A stretch of 59,844 nucleotides of DNA from an uncultured Clostridium sp. (GCF_900547735.1 NZ_URHZ01000027.1:1-59844); one strand, 5' to 3'. Shown: positions 1 through 9,127, counted from the stretch's first letter. Notes: a model not told the origin generated them from the letters alone. Translations and numbers: made by a program.

Positions 1-95
1 AGAGCGCAAGCGTTTCCCGCAGGAACTTTTTCTGCCCGGATTCCCCACCCGCGACCATCTGAAATCCGGGACTGAAGACTCACCCCCTCCCCCCT
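1..95 (-). repeat. Partial copy of the 204-nt palindromic element, cut by the window edge
   Basis: Positions 66-79 read CCGGGACTGAAGAC, the terminal arm also found at 34720-34733 (one base different) and 35371-35384. The upstream sequence (CCCGCAGGAA, TTTTTCTGCC, ATTCCCCACCC) lines up with the right half of the complete copy at 35160-35400. The left half lies outside the window. It follows the 3' end of the ABC permease gene, as other copies follow gene ends. Confidence 0.65.
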
Positions 96-147
96 CACCA
101 TCCCGAACCCCGACCGTCCCGGCGGCGTTCTCATTTTTCACCCGCCA

Positions 148-2685
148 TCACGTCATATCATCCCGCAGCGCATCGATAATATTCTCCTTCCGAATCTTCC
201 CCGTAGCATACAGCATGGTAATAAATATCACAAAGAATACGCCGAGCACGCTGACCGCGATACTGCCCCAGGGAAAGATATACCTGATTTCCCCGCCCCC
301 GAGTACCATCCCCTTGTAAATCAGCCAGGATAGGACACCCGAGATCGGCAGCCCGAACAGCAGGGTCCTTATGCCGTAAAGGGCGCACTCGAAACGCATC
401 ATCCGGTTAAAAGCGCGGTCGGACAGTCCCACGGAGCGGAGCATGGCCAGTTCCCGTCTTCTCAGCCTGATATTGGTGGAAATCGTATTGAACACATTGG
501 CCGTTCCAATCAGCGAGATCATGATGACAAACACAACGGTGAACAGATTTACAATAAATAGAATATTGCGGTTTTCTTCCAGTACCGCATGAAGGTTGAA
601 CAGGTTGTAGTTGGAGGTAATGCCGGCTCCGTCAATCATGGTCTGCATCTGTGCGGCAGACAGTCCGGGAGTCTTGGACCAGAAGGTGAAGGCCTGCCGT
701 TCTGGCGCACCCAGAAGGTCAAACTGCGGTTTCGCCGTGTAAGGGGCAACAACCATTAAAACGTAGTCCCTTTTTACGGGCGGATCGAGAGGCGGCGGAT
801 CCAGCGGATAGGTGTCGGCAAAAAGCGTATGGATTGTCCGGGCCTGTTCCCCGGATTCGCTGCGGATCGTGAAATCCATGGTTTTGTTTTTGAAAATATC
901 AATATTGCCCGGCTTTTTTCCCACAATAATCATGGTTTCGTCCTGTCCGCCGGAATTTGATGCGGGCAGGCCGAGACTCTCAAGAAAGTCTCCATAGATT
1001 TCCTCCTCGATAAACTGGACATCCATTGACAGGTTTACCGTTTTACAGTTCGCGTCTAATCCCTGGGATTCCAGGTAAGAGTCCCGGAATTCCGTTGTAA
1101 AATCACCCGTATCCACCTCGCAGGTATAGGTCGAGACGGCCTGATGGGTACTTCTGTAGACGCCGGCGGCGGTTTCCATTTCACCGTATAGACGGAGCAG
1201 TTCATTTTCGTCCGTATCCTTTGTATAGAACACGACATCCCCGTCCATTTCCACGGCCGACTGATTGGCAATCCCGTTTAAATTCATTGCAAAGGAACTT
1301 GTCGATACAAACAGTACGACGCTTAAGGTGAGCGACAGGACAATACTGCGGTAACGTCTCTTGTTCCGCTTGAAATTTTTCAGTGCAAGAGTTCCTTCAA
1401 GCCCGTATAAATTTCCCGCGAATTTAGATGTCTTCACGGCTCCCGGTTCGACCTTTATCTCGTTGGTCTGGCAGATGCATTCCATCACGGGAGTGCGGGC
1501 GGCTTTCCTTGCCGGAATATAAGCGGATATCAGAATCGTAATCATACTGATGACCGCGGCGGCGCAGATTGCAGGCAGGGATATACACAGGGTCAGGGGA
1601 ACGCTATCATACATAACGGCCCCAAAATTACCGGCCACCAGGGAAATCACAAACTGGATACTTGGTATGCCGATCAGGATGCCGAGCGGTATCCCGATTG
1701 CGCCGATTACCAGTCCCTCAAATAAAACGGAGCTGCGAAGCTGCTTTTCCGTGGCTCCGACCGACATGAGGATTCCAAACTGGTGTGTGCGCTCGTTGAG
1801 GGATATATTAAATGAATTATAAATGAGAAATACGGAGCCTGTCATAACCAGGGCGATTAAAATGGCGCCGGTTGAATAGAGCAGCGTATTAAACAGTGTG
1901 TCATCCGAGATTCCCATAAACCGGAGCACATCGTCGTTCAGCACATAGGACAGTCCTCCGGCTGCGCCGTCTGTATAGGAGCGGACACTGCGCGGTTTTT
2001 TCAGCGTGACAAAGGCGCTCAGGCAATTCCGGGGAGCGGCTGAATCCGCAATTGTTATCAGCGTGTATCCGGGGGTGGAGCGCTCCTCAAATGCGGGCCT
2101 CTGGAAGATTCCGACGACCTTATAGGCCTGAACCGCCTCATTGGCCAGCGTTTCCTCACCGGGATGGTACGGATCGTGCTGGCTGAGTGTGATATTTCCC
2201 ATCTGCCGGGTTCCGACCGGTACGATAAGGGTATCGCCGATCGAAATCTTTACGCCTCCGTTTGCCGCAACGTGCGCCGGGACCAGGATCTCGCCGTTGT
2301 TTTCCGGTAGTCGTCCCGAGAGGAGATGGACCGGAAGCGTATCAAAGGTTTCACGGTTAAACCCCGCGATAAATAAATACGGTTTGTCGGGATTGAGCCC
2401 GCCGTCCAGCGCAGCATAGCCGATATTTTCAAAGAATGCGGCATTTTTAATCCGGCTGTCTGCGGCCTGTTCCTGTACAAAAGAGGAGTCGGCGCCGTAA
2501 AACTCAACGTGCCAGTCCCCGGTTTTTTCGATGGCCCCGTTAATCAGATAAGTCTGCAGCGACACGGAAAAGGTTGCAACCGCCGTAATCAGGGCGGCCG
2601 ACAGCGCCACTCCGGCTATTGTTACAAGCGTTCTTGCACGGTTCTTCCTCAGTCCCTGAAGGGCCGTTTTATTAAAAATATTCAT
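148..2685 (-). CDS. FtsX/MacB-type ABC transporter permease, 845 aa
   Basis: Membrane subunit of an ABC exporter of the FtsX/MacB superfamily, which usually moves peptides, lipids or antibiotics away from the membrane without a classical translocation path. The N-terminus (NKTALQGLRKNRARTL) followed by a hydrophobic segment at about 20-42 is typical. A large extracytoplasmic region (about 45-260) precedes three membrane helices (about 265-390). A fourth helix near 445 starts a second extracytoplasmic region, and three more helices lie at about 720-830, so the protein is a tandem permease with two FtsX cores. Its ATG overlaps the stop of the upstream ATPase gene by 4 nt, so the two are translationally coupled. 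The substrate cannot be read from sequence. Confidence 0.9.
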   Translation of the reverse strand: MNIFNKTALQGLRKNRARTLVTIAGVALSAALITAVATFSVSLQTYLINGAIEKTGDWHVEFYGADSSFVQEQAADSRIKNAAFFENIGYAALDGGLNPDKPYLFIAGFNRETFDTLPVHLLSGRLPENNGEILVPAHVAANGGVKISIGDTLIVPVGTRQMGNITLSQHDPYHPGEETLANEAVQAYKVVGIFQRPAFEERSTPGYTLITIADSAAPRNCLSAFVTLKKPRSVRSYTDGAAGGLSYVLNDDVLRFMGISDDTLFNTLLYSTGAILIALVMTGSVFLIYNSFNISLNERTHQFGILMSVGATEKQLRSSVLFEGLVIGAIGIPLGILIGIPSIQFVISLVAGNFGAVMYDSVPLTLCISLPAICAAAVISMITILISAYIPARKAARTPVMECICQTNEIKVEPGAVKTSKFAGNLYGLEGTLALKNFKRNKRRYRSIVLSLTLSVVLFVSTSSFAMNLNGIANQSAVEMDGDVVFYTKDTDENELLRLYGEMETAAGVYRSTHQAVSTYTCEVDTGDFTTEFRDSYLESQGLDANCKTVNLSMDVQFIEEEIYGDFLESLGLPASNSGGQDETMIIVGKKPGNIDIFKNKTMDFTIRSESGEQARTIHTLFADTYPLDPPPLDPPVKRDYVLMVVAPYTAKPQFDLLGAPERQAFTFWSKTPGLSAAQMQTMIDGAGITSNYNLFNLHAVLEENRNILFIVNLFTVVFVIMISLIGTANVFNTISTNIRLRRRELAMLRSVGLSDRAFNRMMRFECALYGIRTLLFGLPISGVLSWLIYKGMVLGGGEIRYIFPWGSIAVSVLGVFFVIFITMLYATGKIRKENIIDALRDDMT

Positions 2686-3371
2686 GAATTCGCCACCTGC
2701 CTCTCATCCCGGACCACCCTGCCGTCTGCGATGGTGATAATGCGGTCCGCCTGCAGGGCGATATTCTCATCGTGGGTGACGATAATCAGGGTCTGGCGGT
2801 ACTTTTTGTGGCTCTCCTTCAGCAGATGGATGATTTCCTTACCGTTGCGGCTGTCCAGGCTGCCCGTCGGTTCGTCCGCCAGCATGACGGCCGGTGCGTT
2901 CATCAGGGCGCGGCCGATGGCGACACGCTGCTGCTGGCCGCCGGAAAGCTGGTTGGGCAGATGGGTTTTCCGTTCCTGAAGCCCCAGGAGATCGAGCAGG
3001 TCGTTTAGCCGTTCCTCATTCACCTTTCTCCTGTCCATCAGAATGGGCAGGGTAATGTTTTCCACCACATTCAGGGTGGGGATGAGATTGTGGAACTGGT
3101 AAATCAGTCCGACCTGCCTCCGGCGGAACACGGCGAGTTTTTCATTGCTTTTTGCATAGACGTCCTGTCCGTCCAGAAATATTTTACCGTCCGTCGGCAC
3201 ATCCACACCGGCGATCGCGTGAAGAAGCGTGGATTTACCGGAACCGGAGGAGCCGATGATGGCGGTGAATTCTCCTTTATCAATCGTAAGGTTCACATGG
3301 TCCAGGGCGGTGACCTGATTTTCCCCTCTGCCGTAAACCTTGCTTAAATTTTCAACTTTTAAGAATTCCAT
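2682..3371 (-). CDS. ABC transporter ATP-binding protein (MacB/LolD type), 229 aa
   Basis: ATPase partner of the downstream FtsX-type permease. It has Walker A GSSGSGKST, a Q-loop region (IYQFHNLIPTLNV), the signature LSGGQQQRVAIGRAL, Walker B VMLADEPTGSLD and the switch histidine in IIVTHD. An upstream in-frame start at 3530 exists, but MEFLKVENLSKVYG at 3371 fits the family N-terminus. It has a GGAGGG ribosome binding site at 3378-3384 and a TATAAT-like box (reverse complement of 3399-3404) just upstream. The pair resembles the antimicrobial-peptide or lipid exporters of Firmicutes, but no adjacent two-component system is present here to support a resistance role. Confidence 0.92.
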   Translation of the reverse strand: MEFLKVENLSKVYGRGENQVTALDHVNLTIDKGEFTAIIGSSGSGKSTLLHAIAGVDVPTDGKIFLDGQDVYAKSNEKLAVFRRRQVGLIYQFHNLIPTLNVVENITLPILMDRRKVNEERLNDLLDLLGLQERKTHLPNQLSGGQQQRVAIGRALMNAPAVMLADEPTGSLDSRNGKEIIHLLKESHKKYRQTLIIVTHDENIALQADRIITIADGRVVRDERQVANS

Positions 3372-3591
3372 TTTGTGTCCCTCCTTTTCTTTACCTGTAT
3401 TATAGAACATCCTGATTACTTTTGCGTGACTTTCAGGTGAGAGATCCGTCACTTTAGGGCGCGGAAGATTGCTTTTGAGCAGAAACAGAATTCCACATTT
3501 AAACCGGAAAAAAATGGTGCGATTTTTCATCCGTAATCTGTATAATATGATATAATATCTGAAAAAGAATATGGTAAAATTGTTAAGAATG

Positions 3592-3623
3592 TATCAAATA
3601 CAACCGAAAATCCGTATTTGATA
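3592..3623. promoter_or_regulatory. Inverted repeat, candidate operator in front of the DeoR regulator gene
   Basis: A perfect 10-bp inverted repeat, TATCAAATAC (3592-3601) and GTATTTGATA (3614-3623), with a 12-nt spacer, lies in the AT-rich 3372-3749 region between divergent genes. A TATAAT-like box at 3541-3546 lies upstream. It may bind the DeoR-family protein encoded at 3750. No other gene is visible in this intergenic stretch. Confidence 0.4.
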
Positions 3624-3749
3624 TTTCACTAAAAGTAGAAAAATGAAGACTCATACCAATGCAAAATTATGCAATATGCACAAAGAGAAAAATGCGGGTT
3701 TTTGCGGATTTTCAACATCTTCCACTCACTGAAAAAAGGAGAACCATTT

Positions 3750-4517
3750 ATGCTAAAAAACGAACGCCTTAAATTTATTGTTAACAAGATTCGCGAACAG
3801 CAGAACGTACGTGTCAAAGATTTAAAAGAATATTTCCAGGTTTCCGATGAAACCATCCGGAGGGACCTGATGGAGCTTGAAAAGCAGGGGCTGCTGCGAT
3901 GCGTACACGGCGGCGCGGTGTATGATTCCTTTACGGCCAATGAATACGAGGTGGAGGTGCGCATCAATAATAACCCGATGGAGAAAGAGGCGATCTGCAG
4001 GGAAGCGGCGGAACTGGTCCAGGACGGCCAGTCCCTGGCGATTCTGGCCTCCACGACGACCCTGCCGCTCGGAAAGTATCTGGCGGCTAAAAACAACCTG
4101 ACCGTTGTGACAAATTCCATCCAGCTTGGAAACCAGATATCTTCCAATATGAGCAACCATGTCATACTTACCGCAGGCAATATCTGGCATAACCAGCAGA
4201 AGACAATGGGGGAGCTGACGGCGTACTGCTTCCGCAGATACCGGGTGGACAAGGCGTTTTTCAGCGTCTCCGGAGTCTCGCCGTCCGACGGTCTCACGGA
4301 GTATACGGAGGAGGAGAGTGAACTTCTGCGGGCGGCGATTGAGATGAGCCGGGAGAGGATACTCCTGAATGACTCCACAAAGTTCGGAGTGGTTGCCTTC
4401 TGCCGGTTTGCCGGAATTGAGGCCGTGCATCAGATGATCACGGACTGGCATATTACAAAAAAAGAGCTGTCCTATTACACATCCATGGGAATCAAGGTTT
4501 ACTGCGCGGCTAAATAA
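3750..4517 (+). CDS. DeoR/GlpR-family transcriptional regulator, 255 aa
   Basis: Sugar-phosphate-responsive repressor of the DeoR family. The N-terminal winged helix-turn-helix (residues about 6-55) shows VKDLKEYFQVSDETIRRDL and the family signature LLRCVHGGAV. The C-terminal domain has the phosphosugar-isomerase-like fold (ILASTTTLPLGKYL, VVTNSI, DKAFFSVSGVSPSDGLTE). The ATG at 3750 is chosen over an upstream one at 3669 because AAAAGGAGA precedes it at the right distance and the HTH then starts at the usual position. It sits directly upstream of, and in line with, the carbohydrate operon starting at 4756 and probably controls it through a phosphorylated intermediate. Confidence 0.9.
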   Translation: MLKNERLKFIVNKIREQQNVRVKDLKEYFQVSDETIRRDLMELEKQGLLRCVHGGAVYDSFTANEYEVEVRINNNPMEKEAICREAAELVQDGQSLAILASTTTLPLGKYLAAKNNLTVVTNSIQLGNQISSNMSNHVILTAGNIWHNQQKTMGELTAYCFRRYRVDKAFFSVSGVSPSDGLTEYTEEESELLRAAIEMSRERILLNDSTKFGVVAFCRFAGIEAVHQMITDWHITKKELSYYTSMGIKVYCAAK

Positions 4518-4626
4518 TCGGGAACACGGTGTTCCATCCCCGTGAACAGTAACCCATCCCCGTTTGGTTTTTTGTGGTTTTATTGGAATATGGCCACATA
4601 ATAGAAAGAAAATAGTTTGAAATATC

Positions 4627-4680
4627 CCGTCTGTTAAAACATTTGCGTGAGTTGACAGACGGTTTTCTTTGTGCTAATTT
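4627..4680 (+). promoter_or_regulatory. Terminator-like hairpin overlapping a promoter before the catabolic operon
   Basis: CCGTCTGT (4627-4634) pairs with ACAGACGG (4655-4662), followed by TTTTCTTT: a terminator-like hairpin behind the deoR gene. The right arm also contains TTGACA (4652-4657), which is 17 bp from TAATTT (4675-4680) with an upstream TGC, a good extended -10 promoter for the genes from 4756. Terminator and promoter therefore share bases. A single GTGAACAGTAAC repeat arm lies at 4542-4553. Confidence 0.5.
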
Positions 4681-4755
4681 AAGCCTGTGAACAGGACAGA
4701 CAACGTGTCCTTGAAGAAATAAGACACATGAAAGATATGAGGAGGGGATGAAATA

Positions 4756-6201
4756 ATGCAGGCGGATGTTGTGATTATTGGTGCAGGCGCGACGGGTTCT
4801 GCCATCGCAAGGGAGCTGTCCCGCTATGAGTTAAATGTCATTCTGGTAGAGCGGAATGAGGATGTGGGCGGATACGCATCGAAGTGTAACAGCGCGACAC
4901 TGTGCAGCGGACACGATGCGGAGCCGGGTTCCCTGGAGGCGAAACTTACATCGGCTTCCAACCGGGCATATGACCAGGTCTGTAAGGATCTGGATGTGGA
5001 GATGAAGCGGCTGGGCATGATTTATGTGGCCCATGACGAAAAAGAGCTGGAGCAGCTTAGGTCAATCAGGAAGAAAGCCATCCTGAACGGCGAGTACAAT
5101 GTGGAAATGCTTTCGGGAGAAAAGGTTCACCAGATGGAGCCTTCCCTGAACCCGGATATTGTCGGAGGCCTGCTGGTGCCCAACGAGGCGATCGTGGATG
5201 TGATGGAGCTGCTGTTTGCCTTTGTCGAGAATGCGATGGACAACGGAGTTAAGGTCATGCTGGGCACAACCGTTTCCCGGATCAATGTGGACCCGGAAAC
5301 ACATGCCGTGAAATCGGTTGTAACCGATAAGGGCGAGATTGAATGCCGTTTTGCAATTAATGCCGCGGCCATCTATGCGGATAAGCTGGCACAGTCGGTC
5401 GGCTTCTGTGATTATTACAATTATCCCCGCACCGGACAGTTTTTCGTTCTTGATAAGAATTTACCATACAAACCGGAGCATATTATTGTTCCCCTCCCCA
5501 CACCGGTGAGCCGCGGACGTCTTTTGACGCCTACCATACACGGGAACCTCCTGGTGGGCCCGTCGGCGGATAACATGAGCGACCGGGAGTGCACCAAGAC
5601 GGATAAGGAGACTATGGACAGCATTGTTTCGGACTGCCGGAAGATGATACCGGCCGTGAGCCCATTTGACTCCGTGACACAGTTCTGCGGCGTGCGCCCT
5701 GCGATTTATCCGAAGAAAGACTGGAGAATCCGTACGGTAGACGGCTGTAAGGGATACATAGAAGCGGTCGGAATCAACCAGGGAATCAGCGCGGCGCCGG
5801 GAGTTGCCAAATATGTGGCCGAACTGCTGGATGATGAAGGTCTTGAGATGACGGAGAAGAAAAACTGGATCTCCGAAAGAAAGGCAATCAAACGCTTTGC
5901 CTCGATGACCGAGGAGGAACGCGACGAGGCAATCAGGAAGAATCCCAGCTATGGAAATGTCATCTGCCGCTGTGAGACGGTTACGGAGGGAGAGATTGTG
6001 GAAGCCATCCATAAAGGACCGGGAGCAAGGAGCGTGGACGCCATTAAGCGCAGGCTGCGCGCCGGAATGGGACGCTGCCAGGGCGGTTTCTGCGGCCCGC
6101 GTGTTGTGGAAATTCTTGCACGTGAGCTTTCGGTAACCGAAGAAGAAATCTGTAAGAATGAGCCGGGTTCTGAAATGCTGGTTCGCGTAAACAGAAAGTG
6201 A
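4756..6201 (+). CDS. GlpA-like FAD-dependent dehydrogenase with C-terminal [2Fe-2S] BFD domain, 481 aa
   Basis: FAD enzyme of the glycerol-3-phosphate dehydrogenase (GlpA/GlpD) family. The dinucleotide-binding motif VIIGAGATGSAIAREL occupies residues 5-20. A DAO-type substrate region runs to about 370. A BFD-like [2Fe-2S] domain follows with cysteines C404, C406, C441 and C446 (ICRCET and CQGGFCGP). In anaerobes such proteins pass electrons from a phosphorylated polyol to a partner flavoprotein. The gene is 10 nt upstream of a GlpB-like gene and heads an operon with a kinase and an aldolase rather than a glycerol kinase. This suggests a substrate other than glycerol 3-phosphate, probably a polyol phosphate; that is inference. 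Confidence 0.85.
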   Translation: MQADVVIIGAGATGSAIARELSRYELNVILVERNEDVGGYASKCNSATLCSGHDAEPGSLEAKLTSASNRAYDQVCKDLDVEMKRLGMIYVAHDEKELEQLRSIRKKAILNGEYNVEMLSGEKVHQMEPSLNPDIVGGLLVPNEAIVDVMELLFAFVENAMDNGVKVMLGTTVSRINVDPETHAVKSVVTDKGEIECRFAINAAAIYADKLAQSVGFCDYYNYPRTGQFFVLDKNLPYKPEHIIVPLPTPVSRGRLLTPTIHGNLLVGPSADNMSDRECTKTDKETMDSIVSDCRKMIPAVSPFDSVTQFCGVRPAIYPKKDWRIRTVDGCKGYIEAVGINQGISAAPGVAKYVAELLDDEGLEMTEKKNWISERKAIKRFASMTEEERDEAIRKNPSYGNVICRCETVTEGEIVEAIHKGPGARSVDAIKRRLRAGMGRCQGGFCGPRVVEILARELSVTEEEICKNEPGSEMLVRVNRK

Positions 6202-6211
6202 GGATGACAGA

Positions 6212-7489
6212 ATGAATGAGAGATATGTGGACGTAGCTGTCATTGGAGCGGGACCCGCAGGACTGGCGGCAGCGGCGGCAGCAAAAAAAGAAGGCGCAGA
6301 GAAAGTGGTTCTGATTGAACGCGATTTCCGTCCGGGCGGAATCCTGGAGCAGTGCATCCATACCGGATTCGGACTTAAATATTTTGGGGAAGAGCTGGCA
6401 GGGCCTGAATACGCGGAGCGCTTTATAAAAGACTGCGATGAGCTTGGCATCGAGATGATGTTAAATACGATGGTTTTAAGCATAGACGGACCAAAACATC
6501 TGATCCATGCAGCGAATAAATCGGGCGCTATAGTGGTGGAGGCGGGAGCCATTATCCTCTCCATGGGCTGCCGGGAGCGCACAAGGGCGCAGATTGTAAT
6601 TCCCGGTTCCCGTCCCGCAGGCGTTTATACGGCGGGAACGGCCCAGCGTTTCTGCAACGTACAGAACCACATTGTGGGCAATGAGATTGTAATTGTCGGT
6701 TCCGGTGATATCGGAATGATCATGGCCCGCAGGATGACGCTGGAGGGCGCGAAGGTGAAGGCGGTTATTGAAGTGATGCCTTACCTGGCCGGACTCACCA
6801 GAAACAGGGTGCAGTGCCTGGATGATTTCGGAATCCCGCTCTATTTGAGCCATACCATCGTCGATATAGACGGAAAGCGCCGTGTAAAGGGCGTGACGGT
6901 GGCAAAGGTGGATGAAAAGAAACAGCCGGTTCCCGGAACGGAGTTTAAGATTGACTGCGATACCGTCCTTTTGTCGGTTGGACTGATACCCGAAAATGAG
7001 GTGTCGAAGACGGCCGGCGTGGCCCTTGACCGCGTGACGAACGGCCCGGTTGTAGATAACACGATGATGACCAATATCCCTGGAATCTTTGCCTGCGGCA
7101 ACGTGGTTCATGTCAATGACCTGGTAGACAATGTGTCCACGGAAAGTGAACTGGCCGGTACTTATGCGGCCCGTTACGCGGCGGGACAGGGCGGAGAAGG
7201 TGAGACGGAGATACCTGTAAAACCGGGGAATCTGGTGCGCTACATGGTTCCGCAGTCTGTTAAGCCGGATAAGACGGAGAAGGAAGTAAAGATGTATTTC
7301 CGTGTGCTGGCGCCTACGAAGCAGGTTACGGTAGAGGCGTCCTGCGGGGATAAGATTCTCTATAAAGCCAGAAAAGCATTTGTAAATCCGGGAGAGATTG
7401 AGCAGATCAGGATACCGGCCGAAAAACTTACCGGTTTGACGGAAGGGGAAATCATTGTGAACGTCACAAAGGAGGAGGTGAAGGCATGA
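6212..7489 (+). CDS. GlpB-like FAD/NAD(P)-dependent oxidoreductase, 425 aa
   Basis: Pyridine-nucleotide oxidoreductase with an N-terminal FAD motif (VAVIGAGPAGLAAAAAA, about residues 9-25) and a second dinucleotide fold (IVIVGSGDIGMIMARR, about 160-175). The closing FAD-contact segment is IPGIFACGNVVHVNDLVD. A C-terminal beta-rich domain of about 80 residues (from VKMYFRVLAP) is common in the proteins that travel with GlpA-like enzymes and DUF1667. It probably accepts electrons from the upstream dehydrogenase. Its stop overlaps the next start by 4 nt (ATGA), so the two gene products are translationally coupled. Confidence 0.85.
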   Translation: MNERYVDVAVIGAGPAGLAAAAAAKKEGAEKVVLIERDFRPGGILEQCIHTGFGLKYFGEELAGPEYAERFIKDCDELGIEMMLNTMVLSIDGPKHLIHAANKSGAIVVEAGAIILSMGCRERTRAQIVIPGSRPAGVYTAGTAQRFCNVQNHIVGNEIVIVGSGDIGMIMARRMTLEGAKVKAVIEVMPYLAGLTRNRVQCLDDFGIPLYLSHTIVDIDGKRRVKGVTVAKVDEKKQPVPGTEFKIDCDTVLLSVGLIPENEVSKTAGVALDRVTNGPVVDNTMMTNIPGIFACGNVVHVNDLVDNVSTESELAGTYAARYAAGQGGEGETEIPVKPGNLVRYMVPQSVKPDKTEKEVKMYFRVLAPTKQVTVEASCGDKILYKARKAFVNPGEIEQIRIPAEKLTGLTEGEIIVNVTKEEVKA

Positions 7490-7839
7490 TCGAAAAAGAA
7501 GTAATCTGTGTCATCTGTCCGTCAAGCTGCCATGTCACCGTGAAAGGCGACGGGAAAACGGTCAGTGAGATAAGCGGTTATACCTGTAAGCGCGGGAAGG
7601 ACTATGCGGAGGCGGAGTATATCTCGCCGATGCGGACTCTGGCCACCACCGTGAAGGCGGAGGGTTACAGCTGCCCGATCATCGCGGTCCGCTCCAATAA
7701 ACCGATGCCGAAAGAAAAGATATTCGATGCAATGGCCGAGATTCAGAAAGCGGTGGCAACCCCGCCGTTCTATGTGGGGAAACCGGTGATTGAAAACATT
7801 CTGGACACAGGGGTGGACATCGTGCTGTCCAATCAGTAA
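7486..7839 (+). CDS. DUF1667 family cysteine-rich protein, 117 aa
   Basis: Small protein with a cysteine cluster C-V-I-C-P-S-S-C near the N-terminus and another Cys in GYTCKRGKDY, consistent with metal or Fe-S binding. Proteins of this family are encoded next to GlpA/GlpB-like flavoproteins in Firmicutes and are thought to be the third, electron-carrying subunit, in place of GlpC. The 117-aa length is usual. The gene starts inside the stop of the upstream oxidoreductase gene, supporting a three-subunit complex. The exact role is unproven. Confidence 0.8.
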   Translation: MIEKEVICVICPSSCHVTVKGDGKTVSEISGYTCKRGKDYAEAEYISPMRTLATTVKAEGYSCPIIAVRSNKPMPKEKIFDAMAEIQKAVATPPFYVGKPVIENILDTGVDIVLSNQ

Positions 7840-7876
7840 AAGCGTCCGGGGTTTAAAGCGGAAAATGAGATTAAAG

Positions 7877-7913
7877 GTTATTGTTCACAGCGCAGCGCGG
7901 CGTGAACAGTAAC
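7877..7913. repeat. Dispersed hairpin repeat (TTACTGTTCAC type)
   Basis: GTTATTGTTCAC (7877-7888) and GTGAACAGTAAC (7902-7913) form a 12-bp stem with one G-U pair around a GC-rich loop. A second full copy is at 25724-25760, a single arm at 4542-4553 and a degenerate copy at 52109-52134. Here it lies between two genes of one operon and may set mRNA stability. Confidence 0.6.
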
Positions 7914-7959
7914 TAAATGAGAAGGTATGAAACACTAAAAAGAAAGGGTGTGCGGCAAT

Positions 7960-9060
7960 ATGAGACATGTAGCGGAATTTGTACAGGGTTTACTGCAGGA
8001 AAATTATGATTTGGGGGAAATCACAGAGGTAGAGCCGATTAAGGCGGGGGATACGAACAACAGCTTTTTCGCCACTGCAAAAAAAGACGGGGAAGAGAAA
8101 AAATGGTATGTGCGCCAGTACAACACGGCCGAGCAGGAGCAGGATATCATTTACGAACATGCATTTGAGAAATATTATTCGGCCAATGTAAACGGCGCGA
8201 TGCAGACCATGACTCCGGTGGTAAACCGCACCGGTAAAACGTGGCTGGTGGCGGAGTTTGAGGGCCAGAACAACTTCTATGCGGTATTCAACACCATCAG
8301 CGGACTGGAGCCGTATTCCTGGGAGTACAATGAGATGCCGCAGGAAGCCAAGGATTCCTGCGCGGAGATATGCGCCAGGTTCCAGTCATGGGCATACGGT
8401 TTTGTGGGACCGGAGGGCAGCGGAAGAAGTGAACCGGAATTAGAGGAGCAGTTTAAAGTATGGAAACAGGATCTTCCGGCCGCACAGGCGGAGAAGAAAC
8501 AGAACCCGAAGGTATTTACACGTTTTACGGATTATTTTGAAAAAGAGATTCCGTATCTCATCGATACCATTGATTTCTGTGACAGCGAGCTTGCAAAGTG
8601 CAGGGAACAGCTTAAAAAGTGCATCTGCCATAAGGATCTGAATCCCGGCAACGTCATGTTTGACGAAAATGACAAAATCATTGCGGTGTTCGATCTGGAC
8701 TGGGTTAACACGGATTACAGGCTTTATGATCTGGGATGGATGAGTTACCAGGCTCTGGCGTCCTGGGATACGGCAAGCTGGGGAGATGTGGCTGTGGAGA
8801 AAATAGGCAGATTCATTTCCATCTACAACCGGACCATGAAAGAGACGGGCTGCGAACTCGGAGAACTGAACGACGCGGAGCGGATGTTCTATCCGGTCAT
8901 GATGATAATCGGGGCGGTCAAGGTTATTATGGACTTCACCTGCTATGAGAACCACGAGGCGGAAGTGCACAGAATGTTCGTCAACACATGGAGATTTGTG
9001 GAGAGCGTTCACTTTATGCGGGAGCATCTGGACGAGATCCGGGCGGCCATTGCAGATTAA
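7960..9060 (+). CDS. APH-fold small-molecule kinase, 366 aa
   Basis: Phosphotransferase of the aminoglycoside-phosphotransferase/choline-kinase superfamily. The catalytic loop CHKDLNPGNVMFD (near residue 225) and the metal-binding segment VFDLDW (near 246) are intact, so it should transfer phosphate from ATP to a hydroxyl group. Family members include N-acetylhexosamine kinases, homoserine kinase II and methylthioribose-like kinases, so the substrate cannot be fixed from sequence. Inside an operon with a phosphopolyol-type dehydrogenase and an aldolase it is the obvious candidate for phosphorylating the imported compound. An in-frame GTG at 7948 is possible. ATG 7960 is preferred because AAAGGG lies 12 nt upstream and MRHVAEFVQG fits better. 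Confidence 0.8.
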   Translation: MRHVAEFVQGLLQENYDLGEITEVEPIKAGDTNNSFFATAKKDGEEKKWYVRQYNTAEQEQDIIYEHAFEKYYSANVNGAMQTMTPVVNRTGKTWLVAEFEGQNNFYAVFNTISGLEPYSWEYNEMPQEAKDSCAEICARFQSWAYGFVGPEGSGRSEPELEEQFKVWKQDLPAAQAEKKQNPKVFTRFTDYFEKEIPYLIDTIDFCDSELAKCREQLKKCICHKDLNPGNVMFDENDKIIAVFDLDWVNTDYRLYDLGWMSYQALASWDTASWGDVAVEKIGRFISIYNRTMKETGCELGELNDAERMFYPVMMIIGAVKVIMDFTCYENHEAEVHRMFVNTWRFVESVHFMREHLDEIRAAIAD

Positions 9061-9127
9061 TGATTCACACGCTGAACAGTCACGCGCTTAACCAACAATA
9101 CGGAATAGAAATCAGGAGGAAAGAAGA

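Noticed and set aside
3643..3653. GAAGACTCAT resembling the palindromic element end
   Set aside because: Only about 10 bases match and no further element sequence follows; chance similarity.
5461..6582. 373-aa minus-strand frame
   Set aside because: Runs opposite two well-supported flavoprotein genes and has no family features.
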